From assembly GCA_036850905.1 (NCBI GenBank), contig CM072087.1, forward strand, positions 34,141,689 through 34,205,688: a stretch of 64,000 nt of DNA, read 5' to 3'. The notes under the pieces are model-generated. The model saw nothing but the letters and a program-made list of their open reading frames with translations. It did no database searches and was not told where the DNA came from. The stretch is from Luffa acutangula. Taxonomy: Eukaryota; Streptophyta; Magnoliopsida; Cucurbitales; Cucurbitaceae. The position numbers and the translations under genes are program-made. Positions 22,534 to 34,342 of this stretch are shown piece by piece; within the stretch, counting starts at the first letter, position 1; every line of letters starts with the position of its first letter.

Positions 22534-24562
22534 CTAGACCCTCAGATGACCCTCAAACACTTTAGCCGTGAGAGCCTTCGTAAATGGATCATCGATGTTG
22601 TGCTCTGAAGCGATCTTAGTGACGATCACATCTCTTCGTTGCACAATCTCCCGTATCAGGTGATACTTCCTCTCGATGTGTTTACCTCGTTTGTGGCTTC
22701 GAGGTTCTTTTGAGTTGGCTACAGCCCTACTGTTGTCACAGTATAGTGTTATAGGCACGTTCATATTCAGAACTACTTCCAAATCAGTCAAGAACTTTCT
22801 AAGCCATACTGCCTCCTTAGCTGCTTCGCAAGCTACTACATACTCAGCCTCCATGGTTGAGTCTACTATGCATCCTTGTTTGATGCTTCTCCAAACTACT
22901 GCTCCTCCATTGAGGGTGAATACTGACCCTGATGTGGATTTCCTTGAATCCTTATCAGCTTGAAAGTCAGAGTCAGTGTATCCAGTAAGAATCAAATCCT
23001 TAGCTCCATACACAAGCATGTAGTCCCTTGTTCTCCGAAGATACTTGAGGATATTCTTAACCGCTCCCCAGTGGTCCAACCCTGGATTAGACTGATACCT
23101 ACTGACTACTCCTTCTGCATAACATATGTCAGGCCTAGTGCAGAGCATAGCATACATTAAGTTGCCTACAGCTGAAGCATAGGGAATGTGTCTCATGTTC
23201 TCAATTTCTTGAGTTGTCTTAAGAGACTGTTCCTTAGACAAGTGTACCCCATGTCTGAAGGGTAGTAGTCCCTTCTTGGAGTTTTGCATCGAATATCGAG
23301 ACAACATTTTGTCAATATACGTTGCTTGAGGCAGTGCTAGCGTTTTGTTCTTACGATCCCTAATGATTTGGATTCCCAAAACATATTGAGCCTCTCCCAG
23401 ATCTTTCATTTGGAATTGGGCTGCTAGTCATTTCTTAATGTCAGTGAGGTATCCTACATCATTCCCAATGAGCAGGATATCGTCTACATAAAGTATTAGA
23501 AAAGCTACTTTCTTTTTGTTGACTTTCTTGTACACACAAGGCCCATCAACGTTTTGGTCAAAACCAAAAGATTTGATTGCAGTATCAAATCTAATGTTCC
23601 AAGATCTGGACGCTTGTTTCAATCCATAAATGGATCGATTGAGCTTACAAATCTTTTGTTCCTGACCTTGGGCTATGAACCCTTCGGGTTGAGACATGAA
23701 GATATTCTCTTCAAGATTACCATTCAGAAAGGCAGTCTTGACGTCCATTTGCCATATTTCATAGTCATAATATGTGGCTATGGATAAGAGAATTCTTATG
23801 GACTTTAACATGGCTACAGGAGAGAAGGTTTCCTCATAGTCAACCCCTTCCTTTTGGGTATAACCCTTTGCCACTAGTCTAGCTTTGAAGGTCTGTACCT
23901 TTCCAGCTGCATCTCTTTTTTCTCTTATAGATCCATTTGCACCTTATGGGTTTTACCCATTTGGTAGATCTGCGAGTTCCCATACAGAATTGGAGTGCAT
24001 TGACTCCATTTCCAGGTTCATGGCTTTGACACATTCATCATTATCTTCGTCATTCATTGCTTGTCGATATGACAATGGATCCTCAATGCCATCATTAGGT
24101 ATGACAACCTGAGTTTCAGTTAAACCCAAGTAGTGATCAGGTTGTAATACAATTCTCCCACTACGTTAAGGCACTCTCAACGTTTGAGATGGACGGGATG
24201 GATCTGAAGAATTAGTTCCTTCATCAACCCTTGTTGAAGGTCTAGCTTCATCAACAACTCTTGGTGATTCTTCTATAGCTTCTCCTAATATTATTTTGCT
24301 GCGTGGTTTATGATCTCTCATGTGGTCTTCCTCTAAGAAAGTGGCGTTTGTCGATACAATCACCTTATTTTCTTGTGGGTCATAGAAATAACCACCTCTC
24401 GTTTCTTTAGGGTAACTAACAAACTGGCACAGTTTTGAATGAGGTTCCAATTTCTTAGGATTTGTCACAAGCACGTGTGCTGGAAAACCCCATATGCGAA
24501 AGTGATGCAAACTAGGTTTACGCCCCTTCCATAATTCGAAATGCGTTTCTGAAACACTTTTC
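22534..24562 (-). pseudogene. copia integrase end, reverse transcriptase, RNase H
   Basis: From 24562 the minus strand continues integrase after the solo LTR (HFELWKGRKPSLHHFRIWG), with GGYFYDP. It then has a TAA at 24168-24166, a connection region (DNDECVKAMNLEMESM), and a disturbed stretch near 23960-23910 where the frame shifts. The RT core (KGYTQKEGVDYEETFSPVA, MDVKTAFLNG, catalytic YVDDILL) spans 23874-23428. A TGA at 23430-23428 stands where the family has Trp, then the frame continues to RNase H (GYTDSDFQADKDSRKSTSG, STMEAEYVA-type motif, KHIERKYH) and stops at 22534. Not translatable as one polyprotein. Confidence 0.9.
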
Positions 24563-24567
24563 GAGGG

Positions 24568-26697
24568 TGAAGGATTGGAATTCTCAATTCTGTTACAGCG
24601 GAAGCAATTGGACCGTTCGTAAATTAATTTTGTTTTACAAAATACAAATACATTGGCAAAAGGTTAAGCGATGAGAAACATACCTTCGTTGACGACTCTG
24701 AATTCTTCAAGAACGCCTTTCTTGATTGCTCTGCAACAACGAAGAACACCACCATTTGATCTTCTCCGCTATAACTCTGAGATTAGGAACGTAGTTGTGG
24801 GACTACCTAATCTTGAATGGGAAAAAACTCTAGAGAGAAAATTCTCCCTAGAGTTCTTGAGTTGAGAGAATATGAGAGGGCCTTATGGTGGCCATATGTT
24901 GTGGTACCTAAACCCTAAGGTTAGTGTTCTATTTATAAGAGAAAGGCCATGAATAAAATATTAATTTAAAATCAATTATTTCCATAACTGATTTAATCTT
25001 TTCCATAATCAATCAATTCCATAACCAATCAATTCCATAATTGATTAATCTTTTCCATAAATGATTGATCACTTCCATAAGTGATTAATCATTTCCATAA
25101 TTGATTAATTACCAATTAATTAATTCTTTAATTAATTAATCACCAATTAAATATCATATATTTAATTTCAGACCTTCTATTAGTTAATTAATTAATTACC
25201 CAATTAAATATCATATATTTAATTTCAGGCATTCAATTAATTAATTCCATAATATGAATCAAATTCATATTAAAATTTGAACTCCTTCAAATTCTCTTAT
25301 ATCCTATAAATTTAATATGAATCAAATTCATATTAATATTTGAATTTCTTCAAATATTTATTTCTCTCATAGACTATAGTTTAATTAAATCTCGTTTAAT
25401 TTAAACTAAATTGAATAATTAATTAATTCATAATTAATTAATACATCTTCTAATTAAATACCATATATTTAATTAGACATATATTTGAACTCTTTCAAAT
25501 ATATTCAATCTCTTAATATAATAAAGTTTAATCTCAAATTAGACTTTATATTTTAATGCATCATTATACATTATATTAATTTGTATCTCATACAATTAAC
25601 TTAATTCCCAATATGAATTTGAACTATTCAAAATCTCTCAAGATATATTTGTTCCTAATTACTCTTTACGAGCTAGCAGGGGGACCTAATGGACCTACAG
25701 ATCAGAAGCTCCAATGATATGAGGTTAACTAATTAAACTCATTAATCAAGTTAACCAATTCATTAACTGTGGGTCATTCCACTAAAGACCCACAGCTGAA
25801 CTCTTCTCACTGTAGAACATTTATGTGTCCATGGATGTAGACCTATGTCGGTAAGTCAATCCTTCACGAGTGTTCGTAACCACGACTGGGTCAAATTACC
25901 GTTTTACCCCTGTGTTACATCTGTCTCCTTAAGTACCAGCGCTCCTCTAATGAACAACTTGTTTATGGTCCAACCATTAAACAGAAAGTCCCTCTCGGGC
26001 CAGTGAGAGGGCGGGATCCCTTTGTTCAAGTTCTGGAGTTACCACTTAAGGGAACACTCATCTACTTCTCCTAGAAGTGGGAAGGAGTGAATTCCATCTT
26101 GTGTTGTCATGTCCCCAGCCCCACACTCGGTCTTGTCCCCAAGAAGGTAGACTTATTGAGTCGGCGAGCAGGCCACTCTCACCCATACTAATCAAAGGAC
26201 AACCCCTCGTGAGAAGGAGTTCATGACACACTCAGGATTAAGACTGAGTTACCTAGTTCATCCTATTGAAACAGTAACCTAACTAGTTAACGGTGTTACA
26301 TCTAGTGGTTTACTATTTCGTGATCCGGTCTTATACAAACTTATTGCATAGGATACCCCCGCTCGCATGTCTCCTACATGGACGCCTTGGATTAATACAT
26401 CTGTATCGAATACAAAGCGGGTCGTATCACATAGTGGTACCAGGATAAGGTACCCAGCCTTATCCTTGTACTATAGACCTTTTAGGTTGTTACTTGAACA
26501 CCAATCCCCGTATGTCCCCACATACTAGTTCAAGTCACATGTAAACAACCTTGGATCTTAGTTTATTGGACTTGGGTCAAATTGTGCAATATTTAACAAT
26601 AACACTTTATTGTAGAAACTCAATTACACTTTATTGAAACAAGTATACAATTTGTCTACATTCACTATCTACGAGTTTTAGGGCATAAAACCCAACA
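24568..26697 (-). mobile_element. Solo LTR of a related copia subfamily, inside integrase
   Basis: A 2130-bp LTR, TGTTGGGTTTTATG start and a TGAAGG-type end on the minus strand. It shares long stretches with the 18-34 kb LTRs but is clearly diverged. The flanks are GAGGG (24563-24567) and AAGGG (26698-26702), a 5-bp TSD with one change. It splits integrase after NNVP; the reading resumes in phase on the other side. No internal sequence, hence a solo LTR. Confidence 0.88.
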
Positions 26698-27899
26698 AAG
26701 GGAACATTGTTCAAGAATTGTATTGCAGTCTCTACTGCATACCCCCAAAACGAGCTAGGCAATTGAGCATAGCTCATCATTGATCGAACCATGTCTAACA
26801 ATGTTCTATTTCTCCTTTCTGATACACCATTCTGTTGAGGTGTACCAGGGGCTGAGAGTTGAGATTGGATTCCATGTTCTATCATATAATCCTGGAATCT
26901 TTGATCCATATACTCCCCTCCTCGATCAGATCGAAGTACTTTAATAGATTTACCTAACAGGTTTTCAACTTCAGCCTTAAACTCCTTAAACTTTTCAAGA
27001 GCTTCAGACTTATGTCCCATTAGGTACAAGTAATCATATCTTGAATAATCATCTATAAATGAGATGAAATATTTGTACCATCCTCGAGCTTTTACATTCA
27101 TTGGACCACATAGATCCGAATGTATTAACTCTAAGGGTTCTTTGGCTCTGTAACCTTTTTCAGTAAAGGGTCTTTTGGCCATTTTTCCCTCGAGACAAGA
27201 TTCACAAGGTGGTAGTGAATCATCTTCTAACTTACTTAGAAGTCCATTCATTACCAAACGACCGATTCTATCAATGTTTATATGACCAAGTCTAAGATGC
27301 CAAAGATGAATATTGTTACTTGTTGGAGAAATCTTTTGCCTTTTTCTTTGAGTTTCAGCAGTTTTAAATAATTCGTAATTTAAAAGTGCTTTGTTTTCGG
27401 TTGGTCTTAATACATACAAGTTATTTTCTAATTTGGCTGAACAAATAAGTATACCATTCTTATAAATGAATGCTTCATTCATATCAAAAGTAACTGTATA
27501 CGATTGTTCAATCAAACATGAAATAGAAATTAAGTTCCTCTTAATCTTGGGAACAATTAACAAACTTTATAAAAGTAAGAATCTATTTCTAAAAAATAAC
27601 TTCGCAGCTCCCACTGCTTTAGCTGAAATGACTTCTCCAGTTTCGACCCTGAGTGTCATTTCCCCATCGTTCAACTGCCGAAAGGAATTATTTTCCTGAA
27701 AAGAAGAGCAAACATGATTAGTTGCTCCTGAATCAAGTATCCAGGTAAACTCATCATGTTCTACTAGGCATGTTTCTAAAACTAGTAAATCAAATTTACC
27801 TTTCTTTTCCTTCTTTTTCTCAGCAAGGTACTTTGGGCAGTTTCTCTTCCAATGTCGATCTACATTGCAGTGAAAACACTTGCCCTTGTCTGCCACAGC
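26698..27899 (-). pseudogene. copia gag zinc knuckle, protease, integrase core
   Basis: Minus-strand order: CCHC knuckle CFHCNVDRHWKRNC, a Lys-rich spacer, aspartic protease WILDSGATNH, then a TAA at 27569-27567, GAG-pre-integrase/HHCC zinc region (HLRLGHINIDR, CESCLEGK), and the DD35E integrase core (HSDLCGP, RSDRGGEY, QQNGVSERRNRTL). It is cut at NNVP by the solo LTR. The first codons join the upstream gag across the 27900-29003 insertion, the shared 8 bp encoding Ala-Val-Ala. Confidence 0.9.
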
Positions 27900-29003
27900 C
27901 AAGGTATCAAATTTCCGTCGACATACCGACATTTCGGTGGAAATGTCGGTATGTCGACCATGTCGACATTTCCAAGGGGGGAAGTTTCGATCTTCCCCCC
28001 ATGTCGAGAAATGTCGAGAAATGTCGACCGAAATGTCGAGATGTTGACGAAATGTCGAGATGTCGACGAAATGTCGAGTTTTTTTTATTTATAATTTATT
28101 TATTTTTAGTTTAATAATTATTTTTAAGCTTCATTTTTTGCATGTCTCCCTTGTCCTAGTGGATGTACGCGCTTGGTAAATATTGCTAGCTGGGTTCGAT
28201 TATAATTTTATAATTCTCAAATTCTCAATTATAATTTTACATTTCTATTATTTTATTATTTTTATCATTTATAAATACTCTCATTCCATTTCAATTTCTT
28301 CACACCACAATTCTCAAATTCTTCCAAAATATTCTTCAATTTCTTTTTTAAATTAGAAGTTCTAGGCTTCTAGCTCTAGTTATCTTCACGTGTTAAGTTA
28401 AGTTTAAAGTTTACAATGTTTCTGTACAGTATTAGTTAATTTTTGTTTTATTAATTATATAGTTATCAATTATCATTAGTTAATTTTTCTCAGAAAAAAA
28501 ATTATCATTAGTCAATTATATAGTTCCTATATACTTCTTATTTGTAACTAAAGTCTCATCATATAATTCAAATAATTTATATCAATTAGCATAATTTTAA
28601 TTAATAGGAACATCCTATCGACATGTTAATATAAATATCATAAATAATTTTCATCAACTTCCATATTGCATTTAATATAATTAAGTCACAATTAAATTTG
28701 CATTTAATAATTCAAACAATTTTCATCAATTTTCATATTATTTTCAAAATTCCTGCACATATCGACATTTGAATCGAAAATTCTATCTAAATATTATCTT
28801 ACTTTTTAGATATGATGATAAAAAATGGTCAATTACTAACTAAGCCACAATTAAAGTTTCATTAACTAATTCAAACAATTTTCATCAATTTTCACGATTT
28901 CTGTAAATTTTCCCGAAATGTCTCTCGACATTTCCATCGACATCGACATTTCCATAAAATCTGGACCTCGACATTTCCATCGACATCGACATTTTAAACC
29001 TTG
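27900..29003. mobile_element. Non-autonomous hAT-type element in gag
   Basis: Ends CAAGGT...ACCTTG and an 8-bp target duplication GCCACAGC (27892-27899, 29004-29011) fit the hAT superfamily. Subterminal regions are packed with ATGTCGA/CGACAT words, probable transposase-binding sites. Near the left end CGACATACCGACATTTC and GAAATGTCGGTATGTCG form a near-perfect hairpin (27919-27957). No coding. A second copy in the opposite orientation is at 49473-50544. Confidence 0.85.
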
Positions 29004-29011
29004 GCCACAGC

Positions 29012-29776
29012 TTTGGTTTTTCCCTTGCTTTTAGCAGCAGTACCGGGAGCTTTCCCATTGTTTCCTTTCTTCTTCTGAGTTTTCTTTGAAGAAGTGGCTA
29101 CAGATTTAGTTCCAGATGATGAACCCTTCTCGAACTTTCTTTTAGAGTGAACAACGTTTGCCTCTCCTTCTATCTGTCTCTTGTTCTTAAGAAGAGACTG
29201 ATAGAGTTGTAGCTCATTCAGGAGGCTAGTCAGGTTGAATGTTATTTTATTCATCAGTGCATTGCTTCGAAACTGTAGAAAACTCTTCGGAAGAGATTCT
29301 AAGATGAATGCAACCTGACTACGCTCATCTATGACCGCCCCGTTTGCTTCTGCCACGTTGAATTGGACCATCATATCCAGGACATGCTCCCGAACAGACG
29401 TGCCATCTTTCATGCGACAGCTATAAACGTATTTGAGAGCGTCATGGTGGAGTTGGTAGGACGGTTGTCCAAACATCTCCTGGAGAGAGTTCATAATCTC
29501 CCTCGCTGTTACCATGCCTTCATGCCTTTTAGCCAAGACTTAAGATAAGCTGGCTAGGATATAAACGCGAGTCTTATCATTAGCCTTTGTCCAGCGGTCA
29601 TAAGCATCCTTAACTGCTTGGGATGCATTACGAGCAGGGGCTGGAGGACAATCCTCCGTTAAGACAAACCGCAGATCATCGACAACAAGAATCGTATTCA
29701 GGTTCGACTTCCACGTAGCGTAATTTTCACCGGTTAATTTCTCATTTTTAAGCAGAGAGACAATTGAGGAAGACAT
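29012..29776 (-). pseudogene. copia gag, N-terminal part
   Basis: Starts MSSSIVSLLKNEKLTGENYATW, the usual opening of copia gag (DUF4219/UBN2 type), with WTKANDKTRVYILASL and YVYSCRMKDGTSVREH following. A TAA at 29542-29540 interrupts the frame between LASLS and VLAKRHEGM. The C-terminal part is Lys/Ser-rich and runs into the 27900-29003 insertion. Gag would form the cytoplasmic virus-like particle. Confidence 0.9.
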
Positions 29777-30640
29777 TGCTGAAATTTAAACAAACAATGA
29801 CCGTATTAGTTATCTTTGTCTTAACCCATCATACAAGCAAACAATTGCATACAATCAAATCAATTTAGCAAAACAGACAATCACAGAACCCTAAAACTAT
29901 TGATTTAGTTTTACAACGATGTTTCAGAGGTTTAGAATATCAGCCACCGAAGGGTGATCAGGCACTCCTCCTCTGAAGTGAGACATTTCTCAGCTAATTC
30001 TAATTCCAGAATAACTCATATTCCTATAGACATTAGCCACCGTTGTTCGGTCAAGGATTTGTTAACACTTTTAACTCATCCTCATAAGTGTAACCCTCCC
30101 ACTTTCAGATCTCAGAAGCACACACCAACAGGCTACCGAAGGGAAAGACAACTATTGGTAATTAGCCTAAAAGCTCCTATCCTATTCAGGAGTTCACGAT
30201 GTTCCGAATTCTATGATCAGGCCCTCTGAAGGGATGGTTGCGCCAGGAAAACCTGCAGGCGGGTCATAGGACTCTCACGGTGTGAACTAGGGGTGGAGAC
30301 CGAGGGATACGTTGACACGTGTCCCGCTCCCACTTACTCTAGACATTTTTTCCATTCACCTTGATATTGATTCATGCAAACACTTTTCAAAGGGAGGCCG
30401 CTCCTAAGGCGACTCGAAGCCGAGCATGAATCTCACGTTGTGAATATAGGGACGTAGGAGCAAAACTTGATTTAAATCTCGTTTTGTAATTTTCTCTCAC
30501 TGAAAATGTCCTAAGGTTAATTTAGGGTTGTTTAACTTAGATAGAATTCGGCTAAGTCAATCTATCTAAGTCTGATCCTATTATAACAATTATAGAAAGG
30601 ATTCAACCGCAATGTTGTAGGTGAATTAAACTTCTTTTAA

Positions 30641-31010
30641 TAAACCCAACATTGCAAGTCAACACTACTATGGTTAATTCAACTCAATGTTCGGGTCAGT
30701 TCCCAGGTAGGAGGTGTTTCGTAAACCGTCAACTTAAATACCCCCAACCTTAGATAGAACTTTACCGAGAGAGTTCCCTTATAACCTCAGTAATGTAAGG
30801 TCTTTACTCTAAAGATCTAGGTGCATTAAACACTTTTAATAAACCTAGTGACATTGCATGCTAACATTTAACTATGATTAATTCAACTCCGATATTCCGG
30901 GTCAGTTCCCAGGTAGGAGGTGTTCCGTAAACCGTCAACTTAAATACCCCCAACCTTAGACAGAACTTTATCGGTGGAGTTCCCTTATAATCATAGCAAT
31001 GTTTTTCCTA
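30641..31010. repeat. 206-bp tandem duplication in the leader
   Basis: Two copies offset by 206 bases share GGGTCAGTTCCCAGGTAGG and CGTAAACCGTCAACTTAAAT with scattered differences. Confidence 0.8.
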
Positions 31011-31907
31011 CTTAGTCAATTAAAACTATTTTTAATTCTAAGTAAGAAATAATTCTAATCCTATTAGAAACTGATCTAGGTCTAATTAATTTTAAACAAT
31101 TAAAAATTAATCCAATTTATCCTATGATCTTATGTTTGCATGCAATTCTTGATTAGATTGACGGTTTCTAATCATTAATATTAAAGAACTATTTCAAATT
31201 TTAATGATTAATCCTATAATCAAGAATCTAGGGTTTAATTCATTCAACAATCTTATTCAAATCAAATAATTAAACCATACTTATTGCATGAATAATATAA
31301 CAATTATATTATTAACTATGGATGTTTCATGCTTCATGCAATATTGATTTTCTTTTAATATAACCATTATAAGCCAATCAAGAAAATCAATCAAGCATGC
31401 TTCATTCATCACATTAAACGTAACTATTTATATTTAATTTAAGTAATGACATGCTTCATGCTTTCCAATTTTTCATATAATTAATATACACTTATATTAA
31501 AAAATATGAAAACAATTTCATGCATTTAAAACATACATTATAACAATTTATAATATATAAATAAATGCATGAGCATGTTTATAACCTAAGGTGAGATTAA
31601 ATATTCTATATGACATCCATAAAGCATATAAATAGCAATTGAACCGGTTAATTTTGGCCCCTAGGATAAAATAAAGCATTAAATTACAATAATTTTAGCT
31701 AAATTCTATCCTAAAATCCTTATGCAGCTCCAAAAGTTGGTCTCGACAGCACGAACCGCCCCGAACCACCTCGAACCGGCCTCCAAAATCACGAACCATG
31801 CCAAAAATTGGCTGTACCGGACCAAATAGGTCCCAGCCCAGCCGAACCGGACCGCCCTCCTCATGAATCGCGCCTGATGAAGCCCTAACGCGCGTCGCCA
31901 ACGTGAC

Positions 31908-32017
31908 AGCGTCGAAACGCTATCAACACAACGTCCCGACGCTGTGCACTTTCCTTACCTGAGCGTCTGCGGTATCGAGACAGCGTCGAGACGCTGTTGG
32001 AGTAGCGTCCCGACGCT
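31908..32017. repeat. Cluster of 14-bp GACGCT palindromes, copia leader
   Basis: AGCGTCGAAACGCT (31908), AACGTCCCGACGCT (31930), AGCGTCGAGACGCT (31982) and AGCGTCCCGACGCT (32004): two exact and two near matches to AGCGTCNNGACGCT. The same palindrome is clustered at 54586-54765. Confidence 0.9.
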
Positions 32018-32319
32018 GTTGTGTCTGGAAGCAATTTCTGGGCAGAAACAGCAGCTCGCTTCGGTTTTGGCCTCGATTTCAGCGGCGATTTCTCCGATTT
32101 TCATCTCATAAAAACTTATTCTAGACCCGGACTTACATAGGACTCGATTTTACATAAAATACCTGAAACACCGGGCCTTACATGATCAAAATCACATAAA
32201 AATAAAAATCTATGGCCATAAAATTAACCTAAATAGTTCAACGCAAACCGAACATACATTATGCATAAATCCCACCTATTAGAGCCTATCGAAAATTTTA
32301 ATATTAATTAATGGGGACA

Positions 32320-32339
32320 GCGATGGCTCTGATGCCGAT
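32320..32339 (-). promoter_or_regulatory. Primer-binding site, initiator Met tRNA type
   Basis: Directly after the 5' LTR the minus strand reads CGGCATCAGAGCC, two mismatches from the usual TGGTATCAGAGC complement of initiator tRNA-Met. This fixes which LTR is 5'. Confidence 0.8.
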
Positions 32340-34337
32340 TGAAGGGGATAAAAGCCCCTACGCAGCGGAAGCGCATCGATTGGACCTTACGCCGTATATT
32401 AATTAACATTAAAATACTGTTACGAAAAACTAAAATAAACTTTAAACACACTTTAAAGTTGCTAGAAAATTGGTTTAAACATGCTGAAAAATAAATCTAA
32501 ATTTATTTTCATGCTTTTCTAAAGAAAAGGGAAAGAACCGTTACAAACCTTCGTTGTAGACTTGACCGTTCTTCGCCAACGATGCTCCAACGATCGAAAA
32601 CGCAGCGGTTCCTTCTTGATTTCTTCGCTGGAATTTTCTTCTTCAAAGATACAATAACCACAGAGGTTACACCGGTATGTCTCTAAGTCTAGGAGACAAA
32701 AGACTTGTGGGAGTCTTTCTCTAAGAGGGAGGCTAGAGAGAATTCTAGGTCTTGTCTTGTGAGTCTAAGAGCAAGAGGAGAGTGTCGTGGACCAATTAGG
32801 TCTAGTGTTCTATTTATAGAAGAGAGGCCATGAATAAAATATTCAATTAAATCAATCTTTTCCAAAATTGATTCAATCTTATTCCTTATTTAATCAATCC
32901 ATGATCAATCAATTCCATAATTGATTAATCTTTTCTAATTACTTCCATAAGTGATTAGATCATTTCCATAAATGATTAATCACTTCCTTAAGTGATTAAT
33001 TATTTCCATAATTGATTAATACCCGGTTAATGAATTCTTTAATTAATTAACCACCAATTAAATATCACATATTTAATTTCCGGTCTTGAATTAATTAATT
33101 TGCCCAAATAGATTTTAGGCCTTAAATTAATTAATTCATTATTTGAACTCTTTCAAACTTCCATAAATTTATATTAATATTTGAATTTCTTCAAATATTA
33201 ATTTGTCTCATAATAATATATCAATATATATTATATTTGTTTCCATTAGTAAATTGAACATTTTCAATTTACATTTATTACTTAGTTGCCTCAAATTACT
33301 TTATGAGCTACCAGTGGGACCTAATGGACCTGCAGATCAGAAGCTCCAACGATGTGAGATTAATTGGTCAAACTCATTAACCACATTAATCAATATTCGT
33401 TAACTGTGTGTACATTCCACTATAGACTCACAGTTGCACTCTTCTCACTGCAAACATATTTTCTGTGTCCACGGATCTAGACCAATATCGACTAGTTAGT
33501 CCTTCACGAGTGTCCGTAACACCAGCTGGATCAAATTACCGTTTTACCCCTAGGTTACTTTTATTTCCTTAAGTATCAGTTTTCCTCTAATGAACAACCT
33601 GTTTGTGGTCCAACCATCAAACAAAAAACCCTCTCGTGCCATTGAAAGGGTAGGACCCTTTGTTCAAGACTCGAAGTAACCACTTAAGGGAACACTCATC
33701 TGCTTCCCTAAAGTCGGGAATGAGTGAATTCCATCTTGTTCGATTATGTTCCCAACTCCCCACTCGGTCTTGTCCCCAAAATGGTAGGCTTATTGAGTCG
33801 GCGTATTGGCCACTCTCACCCATACAAATCAAAAGACAATCCCTCATGAGCAGGAGTTCATAATCAACTCAGGATTAAGACCAAGTTGTCTAGGTCGTCC
33901 TAGTGAAATAGAAAACCAACTAGTTAACGGTGTTATAACCCGTGGTTACTATTTCGCGGTCCGGTCTTATGCAAACTCATTGCATAGGATACCCCCACTC
34001 GCATGTCTCCTACACGAACGCGTTGGATCATAGCGTTTGTATCAAATACAAAGTGGGTCGTATCCATAGTGTCGCCAGGATAAGGCACCCAGTCTTATCC
34101 CTATACTATAGACCCTTTAGGCTGTTTCTTGAACAATGATCCCATATGTCGCTACATATAGTTCAAGACTCATATTACAGCTTAGGATGTCTAGTTTATT
34201 GGATTAGGGTTATTTTTAGGCAAAGACAAATATAAAATAACTAATAACATTTAATGGAAAAATATATCAATATTATTTCATTAATATCCGGTCAACGATA
34301 TTCACTATCTACGAGTTTTAGGGCATAAAACCCAACA
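32340..34337 (-). repeat. 5' LTR of the copia element
   Basis: A 1998-bp LTR, ends TGTTGGG...CCCCTTCA on the minus strand. It contains a TATA box (TATAAATA on the minus strand near 32811-32819) followed by a CT-rich leader and the polyadenylation region. Short ORFs within it are not proteins. Confidence 0.92.
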
Positions 34338-34342
34338 CTAAG

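Larger units (their letters stand above)
29777..32319 (-). other. Long copia 5' leader
   Basis: About 2.5 kb lies between the primer-binding site and gag, with no credible ORF (31695-31901 open by chance). It contains a 206-bp-period duplication (30641-31010) and a cluster of GACGCT palindromes (31908-32017). Such length suggests captured sequence or an extended packaging region. Confidence 0.7.
18290..34337 (-). mobile_element. Ty1/copia retrotransposon, 16 kb, with nested insertions
   Basis: Bounded by TGAAGGGG at 18290 and CCCAACA ending at 34337 (TG...CA LTR ends on the minus strand), with the 5-bp target duplication CTAAG at 18285-18289 and 34338-34342. The order on the minus strand is 5' LTR, PBS, 2.5 kb leader, gag, protease, integrase, RT, RNase H, PPT, 3' LTR, i.e. 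Ty1/copia, probably of the Tork/Angela group. Three later insertions sit inside: 19984-22049, 24568-26697 and 27900-29003. Without them the element is about 10.7 kb. Coding is broken by several stops and frameshifts. The two LTRs agree closely over the stretches I compared (a few differences per 100 bases), suggesting a fairly recent insertion. Confidence 0.93.
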
